This document shows positions 30,560-42,606 of a stretch of DNA of 51,767 nt, in pieces. The position numbers and the translations under genes are program-made. This stretch comes from Diphasiastrum complanatum (taxonomy: Eukaryota; Streptophyta; Lycopodiopsida; Lycopodiales; Lycopodiaceae), in the NCBI GenBank assembly GCA_029204225.1, contig CM055097.1, positions 60,369,700 through 60,421,466 on the forward strand, in the 5' to 3' direction. The notes beneath the pieces were generated by a model, which had not been told where the DNA came from, ran no database searches, and saw only the letters and a program-made list of their open reading frames with translations. Every line of letters begins with the position of its first letter. Position 1 is the stretch's first letter.

Positions 30560-31480
30560 AAAGTGTTAGAAGCCTCACCTTGATCCAGATTGCCTTTCTT
30601 GAACCCCTTACCTTTGCAACTTATCCTTTGTAAACAGTCTCTTTTTCTCTTCCATTAGTAGAAGTGCATCAACCTCTTACCTATGCTCTTCAGTCACGAA
30701 GACTAAGACCTCTTGCAAGTCTTCAACACTTGGTAGTGTCTTTTATATGGCAAAGCTTTGTACAAGGTTAGCATGATCATCCAACAAACCCTTAAAGCAT
30801 AACTTGAATAAGTTTTACATCCTTATGCTTTCATTTGTGCATGCTAAATCATCACTTTTCTCTATCTTTTTACAACTTTGAAAAATTTTCCTCCTTAGGT
30901 CAATCCGCTATCCAACAAACCATTAAAGCATAACTTGAATAAGTTTTACATCCTTATGCTTTCATTTGTGCATGCTAACCAATGGGGTTGGCTTAGTTGG
31001 TTAGCTTGACATCCAAAGTTTCTTTGGTCTTAGGTAAGAGCCTCCCCTTGGAAACCAAGAAGCATTTGTGCATGCTAAATCATCATTCAAGGCTTTCACT
31101 CTTAAGATAAAAAGTGTGAGCACTTTTCTCTATCTTTTTACAACTTTGAAAAATTTTCCTCCTTAGGTCAATACGCTGGAAGTGAACTTGGGATTCATAA
31201 ACCTTCTTCAATGTATTCCATGCATCACTTGAAGAAGAGCATTTACCAAATCCTTTGAGAAGCTCAGTAATAACATTTATCTTGATGACGTGAAGACCTC
31301 TCTTGGCCCTTTTGTCATATCTTACTTGCTCCTAAAGCACCAAAGGTCTTTCTTCCATAATTGCAACAATGTCCATTAGTTCATTCAACTCCAGCAAGGA
31401 TTTCATCCTTACTTTTCCAAGTTGCCTATCATTGAGCCTATCATTGCCTTCGAAAATGATTCCACTATTAGTATCCATTA
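30560..31480 (-). pseudogene. Ty1/copia gag relic
   Basis: From an ATG at about 31478 the minus strand reads MDTNSGIIFEGNDRLNDRQL, continuing with VRMKSLLELNELMDIV, VRYDKRAKRGLHVIKINVIT and SDAWNTLKKVYES, the UBN2-like capsid part of copia gag. Frames then break up. A segment is tandemly duplicated (30777-30903 and about 30904-31171), and the second copy carries an 84-bp insertion flanked by 16-bp direct repeats. Confidence 0.7.
30979..31062. mobile_element. SINE-like tRNA-derived insertion with 16-bp target site duplication
   Basis: 84 bp bounded on both sides by catttgtgcatgctaa (30963-30978 and 31063-31078). The insert starts ..ggggttggcttagttggttag, close to an RNA polymerase III box A as in tRNA genes (TGGCTTAGTTGG), and has a poor box B candidate (ggtaagagcctcc). 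Exact direct repeats show retroposon-type integration. It may be a 5'-tRNA-like fragment rather than a full SINE. Confidence 0.65.
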
Positions 31481-31559
31481 TGCAAAATGATTACTCCTCT
31501 TTTAATCTATTTTAATGCACTAAGAGCTATAATAAAAGTAGATTTACTAACACGTGTCC

Positions 31560-31932
31560 CCTAAGTAGCAATTCGGGCCATGTAGAGGTTGCCATCATGT
31601 ATATATCCTTGAGAGAATGTAGGCTGTTGTAGAGAAAAACTGAATCGTGATTTGCTATTGGGCCACGTTTGCCCTAAAACGTTTTTGAAGGGCATTTGAA
31701 AATGAGTTGAAAAGGAGGTGAAGTGAGAGAACCCTCTCTTTCTAGAAACTTATGGAAAGAGAACTTTCTAGAGAGAGAATAGGGTATAAAATCTGGATGG
31801 TAGGCGAGAGAAACGGGATGGCAGGAGAGGAAAGCGACGAGAGAGCGTGAGAATTTTTTCTTTTTTAGGTTTTTTAGGGTTTCTTTTAGGGTTTTTTGGT
31901 ATGGGAGAGAAATAGCGATAAAGTGAGGTGTT

Positions 31933-32001
<69 letters not shown>

Positions 32002-32102
32002 ATGTATATATAAGCTCACTAAGAGTTTTTCAAAAATCTGAGTTCGTGCTTGAGTCAATTTTTACTGAGCTACTCTATGATCTCGTTTGTTAGAATATTA
32101 TC
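31560..32102 (+). repeat. Probable LTR (5') of a copia-type element
   Basis: Ends just before a primer-binding site (TGGTATCAAAACC at 32104-32116, close to the initiator-Met tRNA complement). It contains a TATA-like box (ggtataaaatc, 31780-31790), GA-rich leader sequence and a compound (TA)n/(GA)n repeat. The 5' boundary is not defined and no matching 3' LTR was found, so the element is truncated. Confidence 0.4.
31934..32001. repeat. Compound (TA)n(GA)n microsatellite
   Basis: About 43 bp of TA followed by 25 bp of GA. Confidence 0.95.
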
Positions 32103-32103
32103 T

Positions 32104-32116
32104 TGGTATCAAAACC
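32104..32116 (+). other. Primer-binding site of an LTR retrotransposon
   Basis: TGGTATCAAAACC differs by two bases from TGGTATCAGAGCC, the complement of the 3' end of initiator methionine tRNA used by most copia elements. No gag reading frame follows, so the interior has been lost or replaced. Confidence 0.5.
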
Positions 32117-32118
32117 TA

Positions 32119-33040
32119 GCAAGAGTGTGCACAGGTCTGAAGGGTTAAGAGATCAACATTTTTAATCGTTACGAAGAACTATGAAGACCAGATCTTTTGA
32201 GATTCACAAGCTACGATAGAAATTGGGAATAACTGGAATTTCAGTGGTGTTTTCACCCGATTTAGAATCAACCTTTTTAAAATCAAATGAATCAGCATGA
32301 ATCGTGGTTTTGAACTGGGTCCCGTACGAAAGATTTGGAAAGAATCGGCAATTTAATTTTTTTGCATTTTTTAGATACAATACTAAAAAATATCTAATGT
32401 AATATGTATAATGTTTACAATGTGTCTAAAATCTTATAGATGTTAGATTGCTAACGAAAACTTACGTTTCAAAGTTCATTGTTGCTGGTAGAAAGTTGAA
32501 GACTGAAACCATATTATAATTCAATGTTCACAGAGTCACAAGTGCACATGACAATGTTGAATGGACACATTTCAAACTTCGCAAGCTAGATTGCATGCTC
32601 CAACTTCCACTTAACATTGTAATCTATGATTTATTCATGATACATCATCAAACATCCATCACACAATATACTAGGTAAACATTTGAATACAAATCAAAAC
32701 TTGGGAAAGGCAAAACAAAGAGCCGCTAATGTCACAATCAAAGAACCGTTTTTTTTCTTTGTTTGATTCTTTCTGATTCAAGTCGGATCGAATCGATTCT
32801 TTGACAAATCACGGTTCGTTGGCAAACGAATCGGGGTTCGTGAAAACATTGTTTCAGTGTATTGATTCAGGCAGACAGAAATTTGCCAAGCTTAGGATTG
32901 GATGCTTAAAACTTTCCAAAAAACATTATAACTATGTCATTTGGATGCCGTTTTCAAAGCTATGTAGAGAATTAAGCTGTGATAGGTTGCTAGAGGGCCA
33001 CTATCATTTTTCAATGATTTAGTTCAGATCTCAGCTAGAA
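32119..33040. other. Stretch without a recognised gene
   Basis: AT-rich with several gattc/gaatc words (e.g. gaatcgattc near 32790). The open plus frame at 32801-33022 has no recognisable domain. Confidence 0.3.
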
Positions 33041-33045
33041 AGGGT

Positions 33046-33056
33046 GCGCGCGCGCG

Positions 33057-33108
<52 letters not shown>

Positions 33109-33117
33109 CGAGAGAGG
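33046..33117. repeat. (GC)n-(GA)n microsatellite
   Basis: gcgcgcgcgcgtgcg followed by about 57 bp of GA with a few GC interruptions. Confidence 0.95.
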
Positions 33118-33402
33118 CCTAGTGTCTCCACGTGTTTAGCAGCTGCAACAACACATTTTAGCGCCCAAGGCCCCAAAACCATCCACAATCCTCTGATCAA
33201 GAGTCCACAAAATCTATGGTAGAAATCTCCGTAACAAGAGCCATCACATTTGATTTGACTCTTAGATGTGAGCAGAAGGGAGCCGAAGGACAATAAAGTG
33301 TAGGATACACTTCCATTTCATTAAAAATCTTTGATATGAAATGGATTTTTTTTCACTAACTTCAGGTTGAAGTTTTAGTTTAAAAATCTCATAAACTTAG
33401 TT

Positions 33403-33963
33403 TCAGGACTGTAAGGCTCCGACTTTGTCCAAACAAAAGGCTGTGATCTTCTCCAAACGAAAAGCACCCAGATTGTACCTACAAGTGTGAAAGCCAAAAA
33501 TAGTGATAACCGTAGAGAAAGTGCTCAGCGGACCACCGAAGTGATTTTCCCTTTCAGGGACGCCGCAGTAGGGAATATGCCGCAGTAGAGGGCATTTCGC
33601 AAAATTCAAAGTCCTAATTGGCCAATTGGCTATCCAAGCGACAAGGGCACCTAGTAAGAAATTTGGACAAGTCAAAATTATGGAGGTTGGATGGAAAGCG
33701 AATAAAGCCTTTGTGCTAAAGATTGCTTTTGAGCAATGAGGATGTAGTCCATCTAAACCATACAATTCAACAAGTTCAGTGTGAACTTTGATCAAGAAAA
33801 TGCACTTCCCCACAAACGCCACTGGAAAAGAATTTCGTTTTGGAGCTACTACCATCATCTCTAGAATTGCAGCAAATTGGAACAACTTCTTGTCGAAGTA
33901 ATAAAATGTAGAGGGGTCAGAAAAGCGCTCATGATATTGTCGGAAAATGACATAATTGTTCAT

Positions 33964-34022
<59 letters not shown>

Positions 34023-34041
34023 AGCTCCACAGTTGAGTCAA
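33403..34041 (-). other. Uncharacterised 212-codon ORF
   Basis: A long open frame for this AT-rich sequence. It starts inside a (TA)n repeat, so its first residues are I-Y repeats; a Met at about 33966 (MKMNNYVIFRQYHERF) is a more sensible start and leaves about 187 residues. The peptide is rich in Phe, Cys and His (e.g. FAKCPLLRHIPYCGVPEREN), with no motif I recognise and no clear signal peptide. It lies 0.45 kb downstream of the cysteine protease on the same strand. It may be a chance frame, a retroelement piece or an unknown gene. Confidence 0.3.
33968..34018. repeat. (TA)n microsatellite
   Basis: About 51 bp of pure TA. Confidence 0.97.
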
Positions 34042-34494
34042 TGATTAGCAAGACATATATTGATGCAGCTAGTTACAGAGAAGGAATAGAAACCCATCTT
34101 CCTTCACCAGTAACACTCTTTAGATTGAATTACAGCTTGTAAAATCAAAATCTAAAATAGGGTAAACATGCAACAGTTCAACTAGTCAATCTTCAATTTC
34201 TTTCCAAATTGGAAGTTGAGACATTTTCATCATGATATATACAAAAATGCATGGTACTCTGTAAATGTGCATCTCTGATATGCAAGGGTTTCTCTGTACA
34301 GTGACACACAACTGAATAATAATAACAATAATATGTTTTATGACATGTTTATGCTTTGATGAGAGCACTGGAGCAACCTTCCAGGTTTTGAAGCACATTA
34401 GTACTCAGACGCCTTTCTCAAATGCAACAGTAAAGCTAGGAAACCAATCAAATTTTACATAATACAATTAGTTACAGTAATGTCCTTACGAATT

Positions 34495-36577
<2,083 letters not shown>

Positions 36578-36643
36578 CGCTCAAAATTGAGGAAGAAAAA
36601 AAATGAAGAAATGCGAAGATCTTTACAAAGCGTATAGAGAGAC

Positions 36644-36669
36644 ACTAGTTCTTAACGTAAAGAACTAGT
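36644..36669. promoter_or_regulatory. Perfect inverted repeat upstream of the cysteine protease
   Basis: ACTAGTTCTT at 36644-36653 and AAGAACTAGT at 36660-36669 around a 6-nt centre (aacgta), 67-92 bp upstream of the protease ATG. It could be a protein-binding palindrome or a 5'-UTR hairpin. A TATA-like CTATACG lies at about 36629-36635 on the minus strand. Confidence 0.45.
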
Positions 36670-37390
36670 CTTACAAGTTAACCTATTTTGTGCTAAAAGC
36701 AACAAAATGAATTTAAATATTATAAATTGATATTTCTAATTTTATTTTATTTTTAGATTGCAATATCTTGTTGTTGAGGGAGCCCACATGTCAAAGCTTA
36801 TTGTGTGTGATGTTTTAGATAGCCTTGTTGTTGGATTTATCGATGTTTACTTTTATTTTATTGAACCAAGGGCATCGTTTCCAAAACATGCTTGCATATA
36901 TTACACACAAAAGTACAAAGTTAAGACATGAAGAATCTAGCCCCAGAGCCAAGCCTTGGTCAAGTATGCCACTAGAAGAGCAAGCCGGGTTCAAAATAGT
37001 ATCATCATGGCAAGAATTTCCCATTCATCCAACTTGCTCCATTGTCCATGACAACTTTTGGGGAACCTAACTTAGGAGCCAAGTACCAAGTGCGTCAATG
37101 AAGCAACACTTCGAACTTCAGGTTCAAGCTTGCATCGTGATACTTGACTCCCCACCGTCTGTGACCATTGGGACTACCATTTCCATCACGGCTGCCCAGG
37201 CTGCCTCACCCCCACACACAGAAGCTGTTTCACCAAACACCCAATATTTCATGGACATGTTCGATGATTAAATAGTCTTGATGGAGGGAAACTTGTTTCC
37301 TTTGGATGGCTATGATTTGTGCACATTATAGGAATACGATCGGATGGTGAGCATCTTCAAACTCTTAGTGCATCCAGGGGTACTGACTTC
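36670..37390. other. Stretch without a recognised gene
   Basis: Upstream flank of the protease gene. Short open frames at 36825-37070 (plus) and 36815-37024 (minus) overlap and match nothing known to me. Confidence 0.3.
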
Positions 37391-37402
37391 CCTATATAAG
37401 GG
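37391..37402 (+). promoter_or_regulatory. TATA-box promoter-like site
   Basis: ccctatataaggg followed by a pyrimidine-rich leader (ttccttccttctctccttcc, then (CT)n). This arrangement is common in LTR promoters, and the flanking sequence may be an LTR fragment, but neither terminus was found. Confidence 0.35.
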
Positions 37403-37896
37403 AAGATTACACATACCTAAATCACAATCTTCCTTCCTTCTCTCCTTCCTGCTCTATCTCTCTCTCTCTCTTGTTGTGCATCTCCTACTGTGACCTGCCA
37501 CAACGTGAATGATAGCTGCTTGTGAAGGATATTAGGAGAATACTCATGTGGAGTAAACTACAAAGAAAGGTAAGGTTATGAACAATCATGAGGCTTAGTA
37601 ACCTTTCATGAGGCTTAGTTTTTTCGTACTTGATATGCATTTGTTTAGCATATGATAATGTTGTGATTGAATAGCATTCTGGATTCAGAATACACGTTTG
37701 AATTGGTTACATTTGGACGCTGCCTCAAAAGCAGATTTGGAGCAAAATCACAGGTATGCCACTTAGATTCAGTACTAGTGAATCATTGCTGACAATGAAC
37801 CCTTTCATACTGTTTCATCACTGTTAGATACCTTCCAAAGAATGTGTTGATTGGCATGGCATGTGGAATTATGGCCAGCGACTTACCTATGGCTAG

Positions 37897-38018
37897 CATC
37901 ACATGGGGGCAAGTACAGAGGCACATGGGCATTGTGGGTGAGCAGACCATGGGCCCAATGGGAGACCAACACAGGGGGGGAGCATCACATGGGGGCAGGT
38001 CCAGAGGCACATGGATGG
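37897..38018. repeat. Direct repeat, about 33 bp, period 86
   Basis: catcacatgggggcaagtac at 37898 recurs as catcacatgggggcaggtcc at 37984, both followed by agaggcacatgg. The region is G/C-rich for this window, and overlapping open frames on both strands (37844-38170 plus, 37783-38118 minus) are probably a by-product. Confidence 0.6.
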
Positions 38019-38454
38019 ATGATGGGGATCCACATGGCCGATCAGGCTGTGGGGATACGCGATTTTGTAGAATGTTTTCATTTATACTCAATGGTATAAT
38101 GAGGAATGATGGCACCATTCATAACTATCAACTGGCCGCATATCTGAATCGTGATGAATTGCATTGCTAGCTTCTGATTTCTAAGAAAATCATGCGCTTA
38201 TGGCTTGCATGAGTTGGTTTCATATTGAATATACTAATTCTATGCATAAGTAATGTGATTGGACGCCCTACAAATGTGTTGTCTGCCTCGCTGATGGTCT
38301 TTGATAATGATAAGTATTGAGCATATGATAATGGTAATAGACGTGTATGAATGTTCGAGTAATATCACTGCATGTGATGGCATATAGCTGTAACTGCTAT
38401 TGCTTCTATGAAGCTCTGGTGATAATGATAACTATGAGCACTATAATAACCATT

Positions 38455-38582
38455 GCAACTAATGCCTTCTATCGTTTGCTGGAAATTCAAGTAAGGTGAT
38501 GATATACTACTATGCTTCTTGGTTTAATAGTATATCATCACCTTACTTGAATTTCCAGCAAACGATAGAAGGCATTAGTTGC
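38455..38582. repeat. Perfect 55-bp inverted repeat (hairpin) with 18-nt loop
   Basis: Left arm 38455-38509 begins gcaactaatgccttctatcg and ends gatatacta. Right arm 38528-38582 is its exact reverse complement over all 55 bases. The loop is 38510-38527. Flanks continue with weaker complementarity. If transcribed, it would form a long perfect double-stranded RNA. Confidence 0.9.
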
Positions 38583-39342
38583 GTGATAATACTTTAAACC
38601 TCTTGTGATGAGTTATGTTTGACTGATTCATTTATTGTTTTGGGAACGTGATGAGGATTATTAGAATGCTACACATGCGTTATAACCTGGTTCTTTCGAT
38701 TTGAATACATTAGTACATAAGGAGGATATCGCTTGAGCTGAGGAAGATGGGTAGCTCACAAAAAATGTCATCATCTCATATCTAGGTACGAATCCATATT
38801 TTTACACCAATGCGATGTGTTGGAATCTTTAAAATTGCACATACGACGCAGTGTAGACATCTAGACATGCTAAGAATGATTGGTTATATGTATGTGATCT
38901 CTACAAGCTTGTGTTTCTTACTCTTGCCATATGAGGGTTGAGTCGAATATGATATATGCAAGGCATAAAGGTATAAAATGTAAAATCGCAAGTGAAGGTG
39001 GGCTATATTGTTGCTTTCTGGGTCTTTGAATATGGTAGGCTTGTATCGCATGGATTTGCCCAAGCCACAAGGTGCTTAGACTCCTAACTACCTTCCTAGG
39101 ACGTCTTTGGGGCTAGTATGGCACGGATCTGCCCTAGTACTTAGCACTGATGCTAAAGTCATGACTTATTCTAATTGTGCATTTGAAATATTAGCTTCTT
39201 ACATGATAAAAGGTTTAAAAAAAAAATAGGGCCCCTTTTTCGTCCAGATATCACGACCGGATACAATGACCAACTTTACTAAACACAACTTGTTACAAAT
39301 CTTAAGTCCTCAGTCTTAGATTCAAATATTAGAGAAACAACA
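38583..39342. other. Stretch without a recognised gene
   Basis: AT-rich. It holds a 27-bp imperfect direct repeat (ggcttgtatcgcatggattt at 39038 and ggctagtatggcacggatct at 39111). Nothing else could be supported. Confidence 0.35.
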
Positions 39343-40235
39343 TTGATCGATCGTTTTGGTGAGTTAGAAGAGTTAGTGAGTGATGATTCACAAGATTCAA
39401 TTCACTCAGTCATGGATTCAAGTAAATCTACAGATCCTCATCATCCTGTTGACCCTCGACGCACAATATTTTCAATATTCGAAGAAGCTTTGTGTACGAT
39501 AGTGAGATTTGACAAAAACTCATATTCATATTTTTTAAATGTGACGGAGGTTTCCCGCAAAGCTTACAAAGCTGTTTATGCAATTGGAAATTCGTGGCTT
39601 CAAAGAATGCACGCACGGCTTCAAAAAGATCCACCATTACAAAAATTTCTATAGGGTCGAATTGTTTCTCTGGGTGCTTTGAATGCTACTGCTTGGCTAA
39701 AGCATTTTGTAGATGTGCATGGAGAGAAATTACCAAATTCATTATATTTTTACTTGCCAGATAATTTTACAAAATTGGAGATATTTTTTATGTACAAGGA
39801 GTTTGCGAAGACAAAAAATGTTGCCTATTTAAGTTACTCATATTTTCTTAGGATTTGGAAGAGAGATTTTGGTTTGGTGAAGATTCTCAAAATCTCACAA
39901 ATGATAGTATGTTTCACTTGCGAGTTGTTAAAATCTACCAAACAACTTGCAAAGACCAATGATAAGAAAGGTAAAAATTAATTAAATTTCAATACTTTTA
40001 AAAAAAAACTTTTATATTAAATTTCAAAATCATTAATATTATGATATCATTATATCTTTCTGGAATATTTTAATTCTATTTTTAGTGGATGCTACAAAAG
40101 CGCTTCAAGTGCACAAAGGTCAACAAACAATTGAAAGACAAAAGCTGACCAAACATCGAAAAAAATGTTTGAAAAGTCTGCAAAAGTATCTCGGCCTTGT
40201 CATTCATGGCATCGATCAGAAAAAAAAAAAACGAT
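39343..40235 (+). pseudogene. DDE-type transposase-like gene relic with one intron
   Basis: Frame 39343-39654, TAG, then the same frame to 39970, an intron 39971-40085 (G|GTAAAA...TTTTAG|TG, Val codon restored), then VDATKALQVHKGQQTIERQK and YLGLVIHGIDQKKK up to about 40235. The order (ALNATAWLKHFVDVHGEKLP, LPDNFTKLEIFFMYKEF, SYSYFLRIWKRDFGLVKI, a Cys-x-x-Cys-like site, ERxxxxKHRKK, then (D)G(M/I)DQ) resembles a family of uncharacterised transposase-like proteins in plants and animals in which the DGMDQ Asp begins the catalytic domain. Here the first Asp is His. The gene is cut off at 40240 by an LTR. The family match is from memory of its motifs, so moderate. Confidence 0.5.
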
Positions 40236-40240
40236 ATTAC

Positions 40241-41057
40241 TGTTAGAAATCAGTTTGATCTGATTTATTAGTATAAGCTTCAAATTGCTGATTTTTCTAC
40301 ATTGGTGACATTGGTAGGATTTTCTGCTTTTGTAAGCAAAGATTAGGGACATGGATTGGATCTTGAATGATCTGAAATCCTTCACACCACACACAGCTCA
40401 TCAATGCAAGTCCGCTATCCTGCCCAATGGCTTCCAACTGGCACCACTGTTGGCTGATTTTGACGAATCCCCAAGATACTTGACCAGAGCTACCCAAGAG
40501 CACCTCTCACCTTAGACCGAGGAGGTCTCTGAGAAGACGAGACGAACAAAGACTGAGAGCCGAGGAATACTAGTTAGTAATGACAAGCAAGAACTGTGTA
40601 AGCCTCATGGTGAATCCCGAAAGATGGAATGACCATGTAGGAACTAGTATTTCTAGGCAAAGTAATAAATGCAAGTAGATCCATCTTAAAGAGAGTAGAG
40701 TGAGCCACCTTTTGATGGTGACCTCTAGTGGACCACTTGTAATTTGTGTAATGTGGAAATGCCACTAGGATGCCACCTAAGAAGCTCTCTTGCTTATTTA
40801 AGGGACTCCTTCTTTGAGAGGAGGAGCTTTTTATGCATTGTATCTACTCCATGTCCAAATGAGAAGAGCCTCCACGAGTTTTGATACAACACTAAGCTCC
40901 TTGATCATGGTGGTTTTCTTTAGTGATGCTCCTATGATCATGCCCATCCATCCCTTGTGTGTGATTGTGGATTTTAGAGTGGATTAGTTTTCTTAATTAC
41001 AATATCACCTTTGAAGCTTACATAAAATGTATATCAGATTAACTCTGATTTCTAACT
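40241..41057. repeat. LTR-like element with TGTTAGAAATCAG ... CTGATTTCTAAC ends
   Basis: The left end tgttagaaatcag and right end ctgatttctaac are inverted copies, as expected of the TG..CA ends of an LTR. A TATA-like box (cttatttaaggg, about 40792) is internal. No primer-binding site or polypurine tract adjoins it and no clear 5-bp target duplication was seen. It is most likely a solo or truncated LTR inserted in the transposase-like gene. Confidence 0.5.
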
Positions 41058-41329
41058 TTAAAAAATCATGATTTTGGCCTAAAACTAGGACCACTAGAAA
41101 ATACCTAAAAAGTTACTCTTTTTAGGTCAAAGTCCCAAAACAAATGTCATCGTGTTCTATTGTTGATGTTTTTGATATGTATCTAAACAACTATAAATTC
41201 TTTGCAATTCTAAACTCATAACTTAGATTATGAACAAACAATGAAAAATCAGATCATAAGTGGATTTCAAGATGTTTTTTCAATTGAATGATCTCATAGT
41301 TTACCACCATCTCAGTACCATCTAGGTCA

Positions 41330-42585
41330 GTAGACCACAAAATAGAGTTAATTCTTGGTAGGCAACCTATCTCTAGACAACCTTATAGGTTTTCTCAAAA
41401 AGAGGAGATAGAGATTACAAATCATATAGAAAACTCTCTACGGATGAGACATATTCAACCAGTTTATCACCATGAGATGCTCTCATGTTCTCCTAAAAAG
41501 CAAAGAAGGATGGAAGTTTCCGTAAGTGTGTGGATTACAAGGGGTTAAACAAGGTAACTACTAAAAATAAATATTCATTACCTAGGATGGACAACCTGGT
41601 AGATCGCTTGGGCGGGGCTAAATACATTACAAGAGTTTTGGGCTCCAAAAGGGCCTTATAAGAATTAGTGCAAAAATCTCTTTTGTATTAATAAAATATT
41701 ATAACACTATTTTCAGCTAATAACTTTGACTTGCCATAAGTTTTCCACCGTAGGTCGGAAGTATATCATCTAACACATCATTAAAAGCGTCATCGAGCAC
41801 GTTCTAGCGCACCAAACTTTGCTGAAATCGAACTTACCACTAAAAAGTTATGCCATTTTTAATGTGGACTCAAAAAGTTAAGTTGTGTAGAAGCCACTAT
41901 ATCAAGAAACAATTGGGCCACATGTACATAAAAAGCGAAATAAAAAAAAAAGTTTTTACAAAAGCCCTTTTAACATTGGGACTTCCTGTAATGCTTCAGT
42001 AAGATTAGAACAAGGTACCGTCAAATAAGAATTAAGTCGAAAGATGGCAAAAAAGGGGATCTCGTACCATATTTGGTTATTACAAGTTCCTAGTGTTATC
42101 TTTTGGGTTAATGAACGCTCCAACAACATTCCATGATGAGCGATTTATTTTGTCCATATTTGGTAAAGTTTGTGGTAGTGTTTCTAGATAATTTTTTTTT
42201 TCTATAATAAAACCTTCAAGACACACATAGAGCATATCAAAATTGTCATGACGGAACTCCGATAGGAGTTACTCTAGGATAAGGAATCCAAATGTGAATT
42301 CTTTAAGCATGAGTTAGCTGCTGATTTGTTCGCAAACTATTAAACAAGTACAATCATTTCTTGGGTTTATGGATTTCTTTCAAAAATTTATTGAGAATTA
42401 CACCAAGGTGGTGGCACCGGTCAATAATCTAACAAAAGGTGTTGTTAACAAAAATAAAAAGAGAAATCAGATTGAGGAACTGAATCGATATTTTGAAAAA
42501 CTTAAAGCCCTGATTATATCAGCTCTCGTATTATAGATTGTAGATCCAGATCAACCTTACATTGTTCTGACACTTTGCAAGTACA
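41330..42585 (+). pseudogene. Ty3/gypsy reverse transcriptase/RNase H relic, split by an insertion
   Basis: 41450-41635 reads KCVDYKGLNKVTTKNKYSLP and RMDNLVDRLGGAKYI, the front of gypsy RT. 42008-42585 continues with RIKSKDGK, MSDLFCPYLVKFVVVFLDN (YLDD box as FLDN), QSFLGFMDFFQKFIENYTKV and DPDQPYIV, into the RNase H region. Between them (about 41637-42005) is 370 bp unrelated to RT, probably an insertion. Shifts and stops are numerous. Confidence 0.75.
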
Positions 42586-42606
42586 AAGACTAATGGAGGT
42601 GCCACC

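Noticed and set aside
30990-31055. Functional tRNA gene
   Set aside because: Box A is good, but the sequence does not fold into a full cloverleaf by eye and box B is poor; the flanking direct repeats point to a retroposed fragment.
37783-38170. Overlapping long frames on both strands
   Set aside because: Both cover a GC-richer direct repeat, and neither shows a recognisable motif; likely a composition effect.
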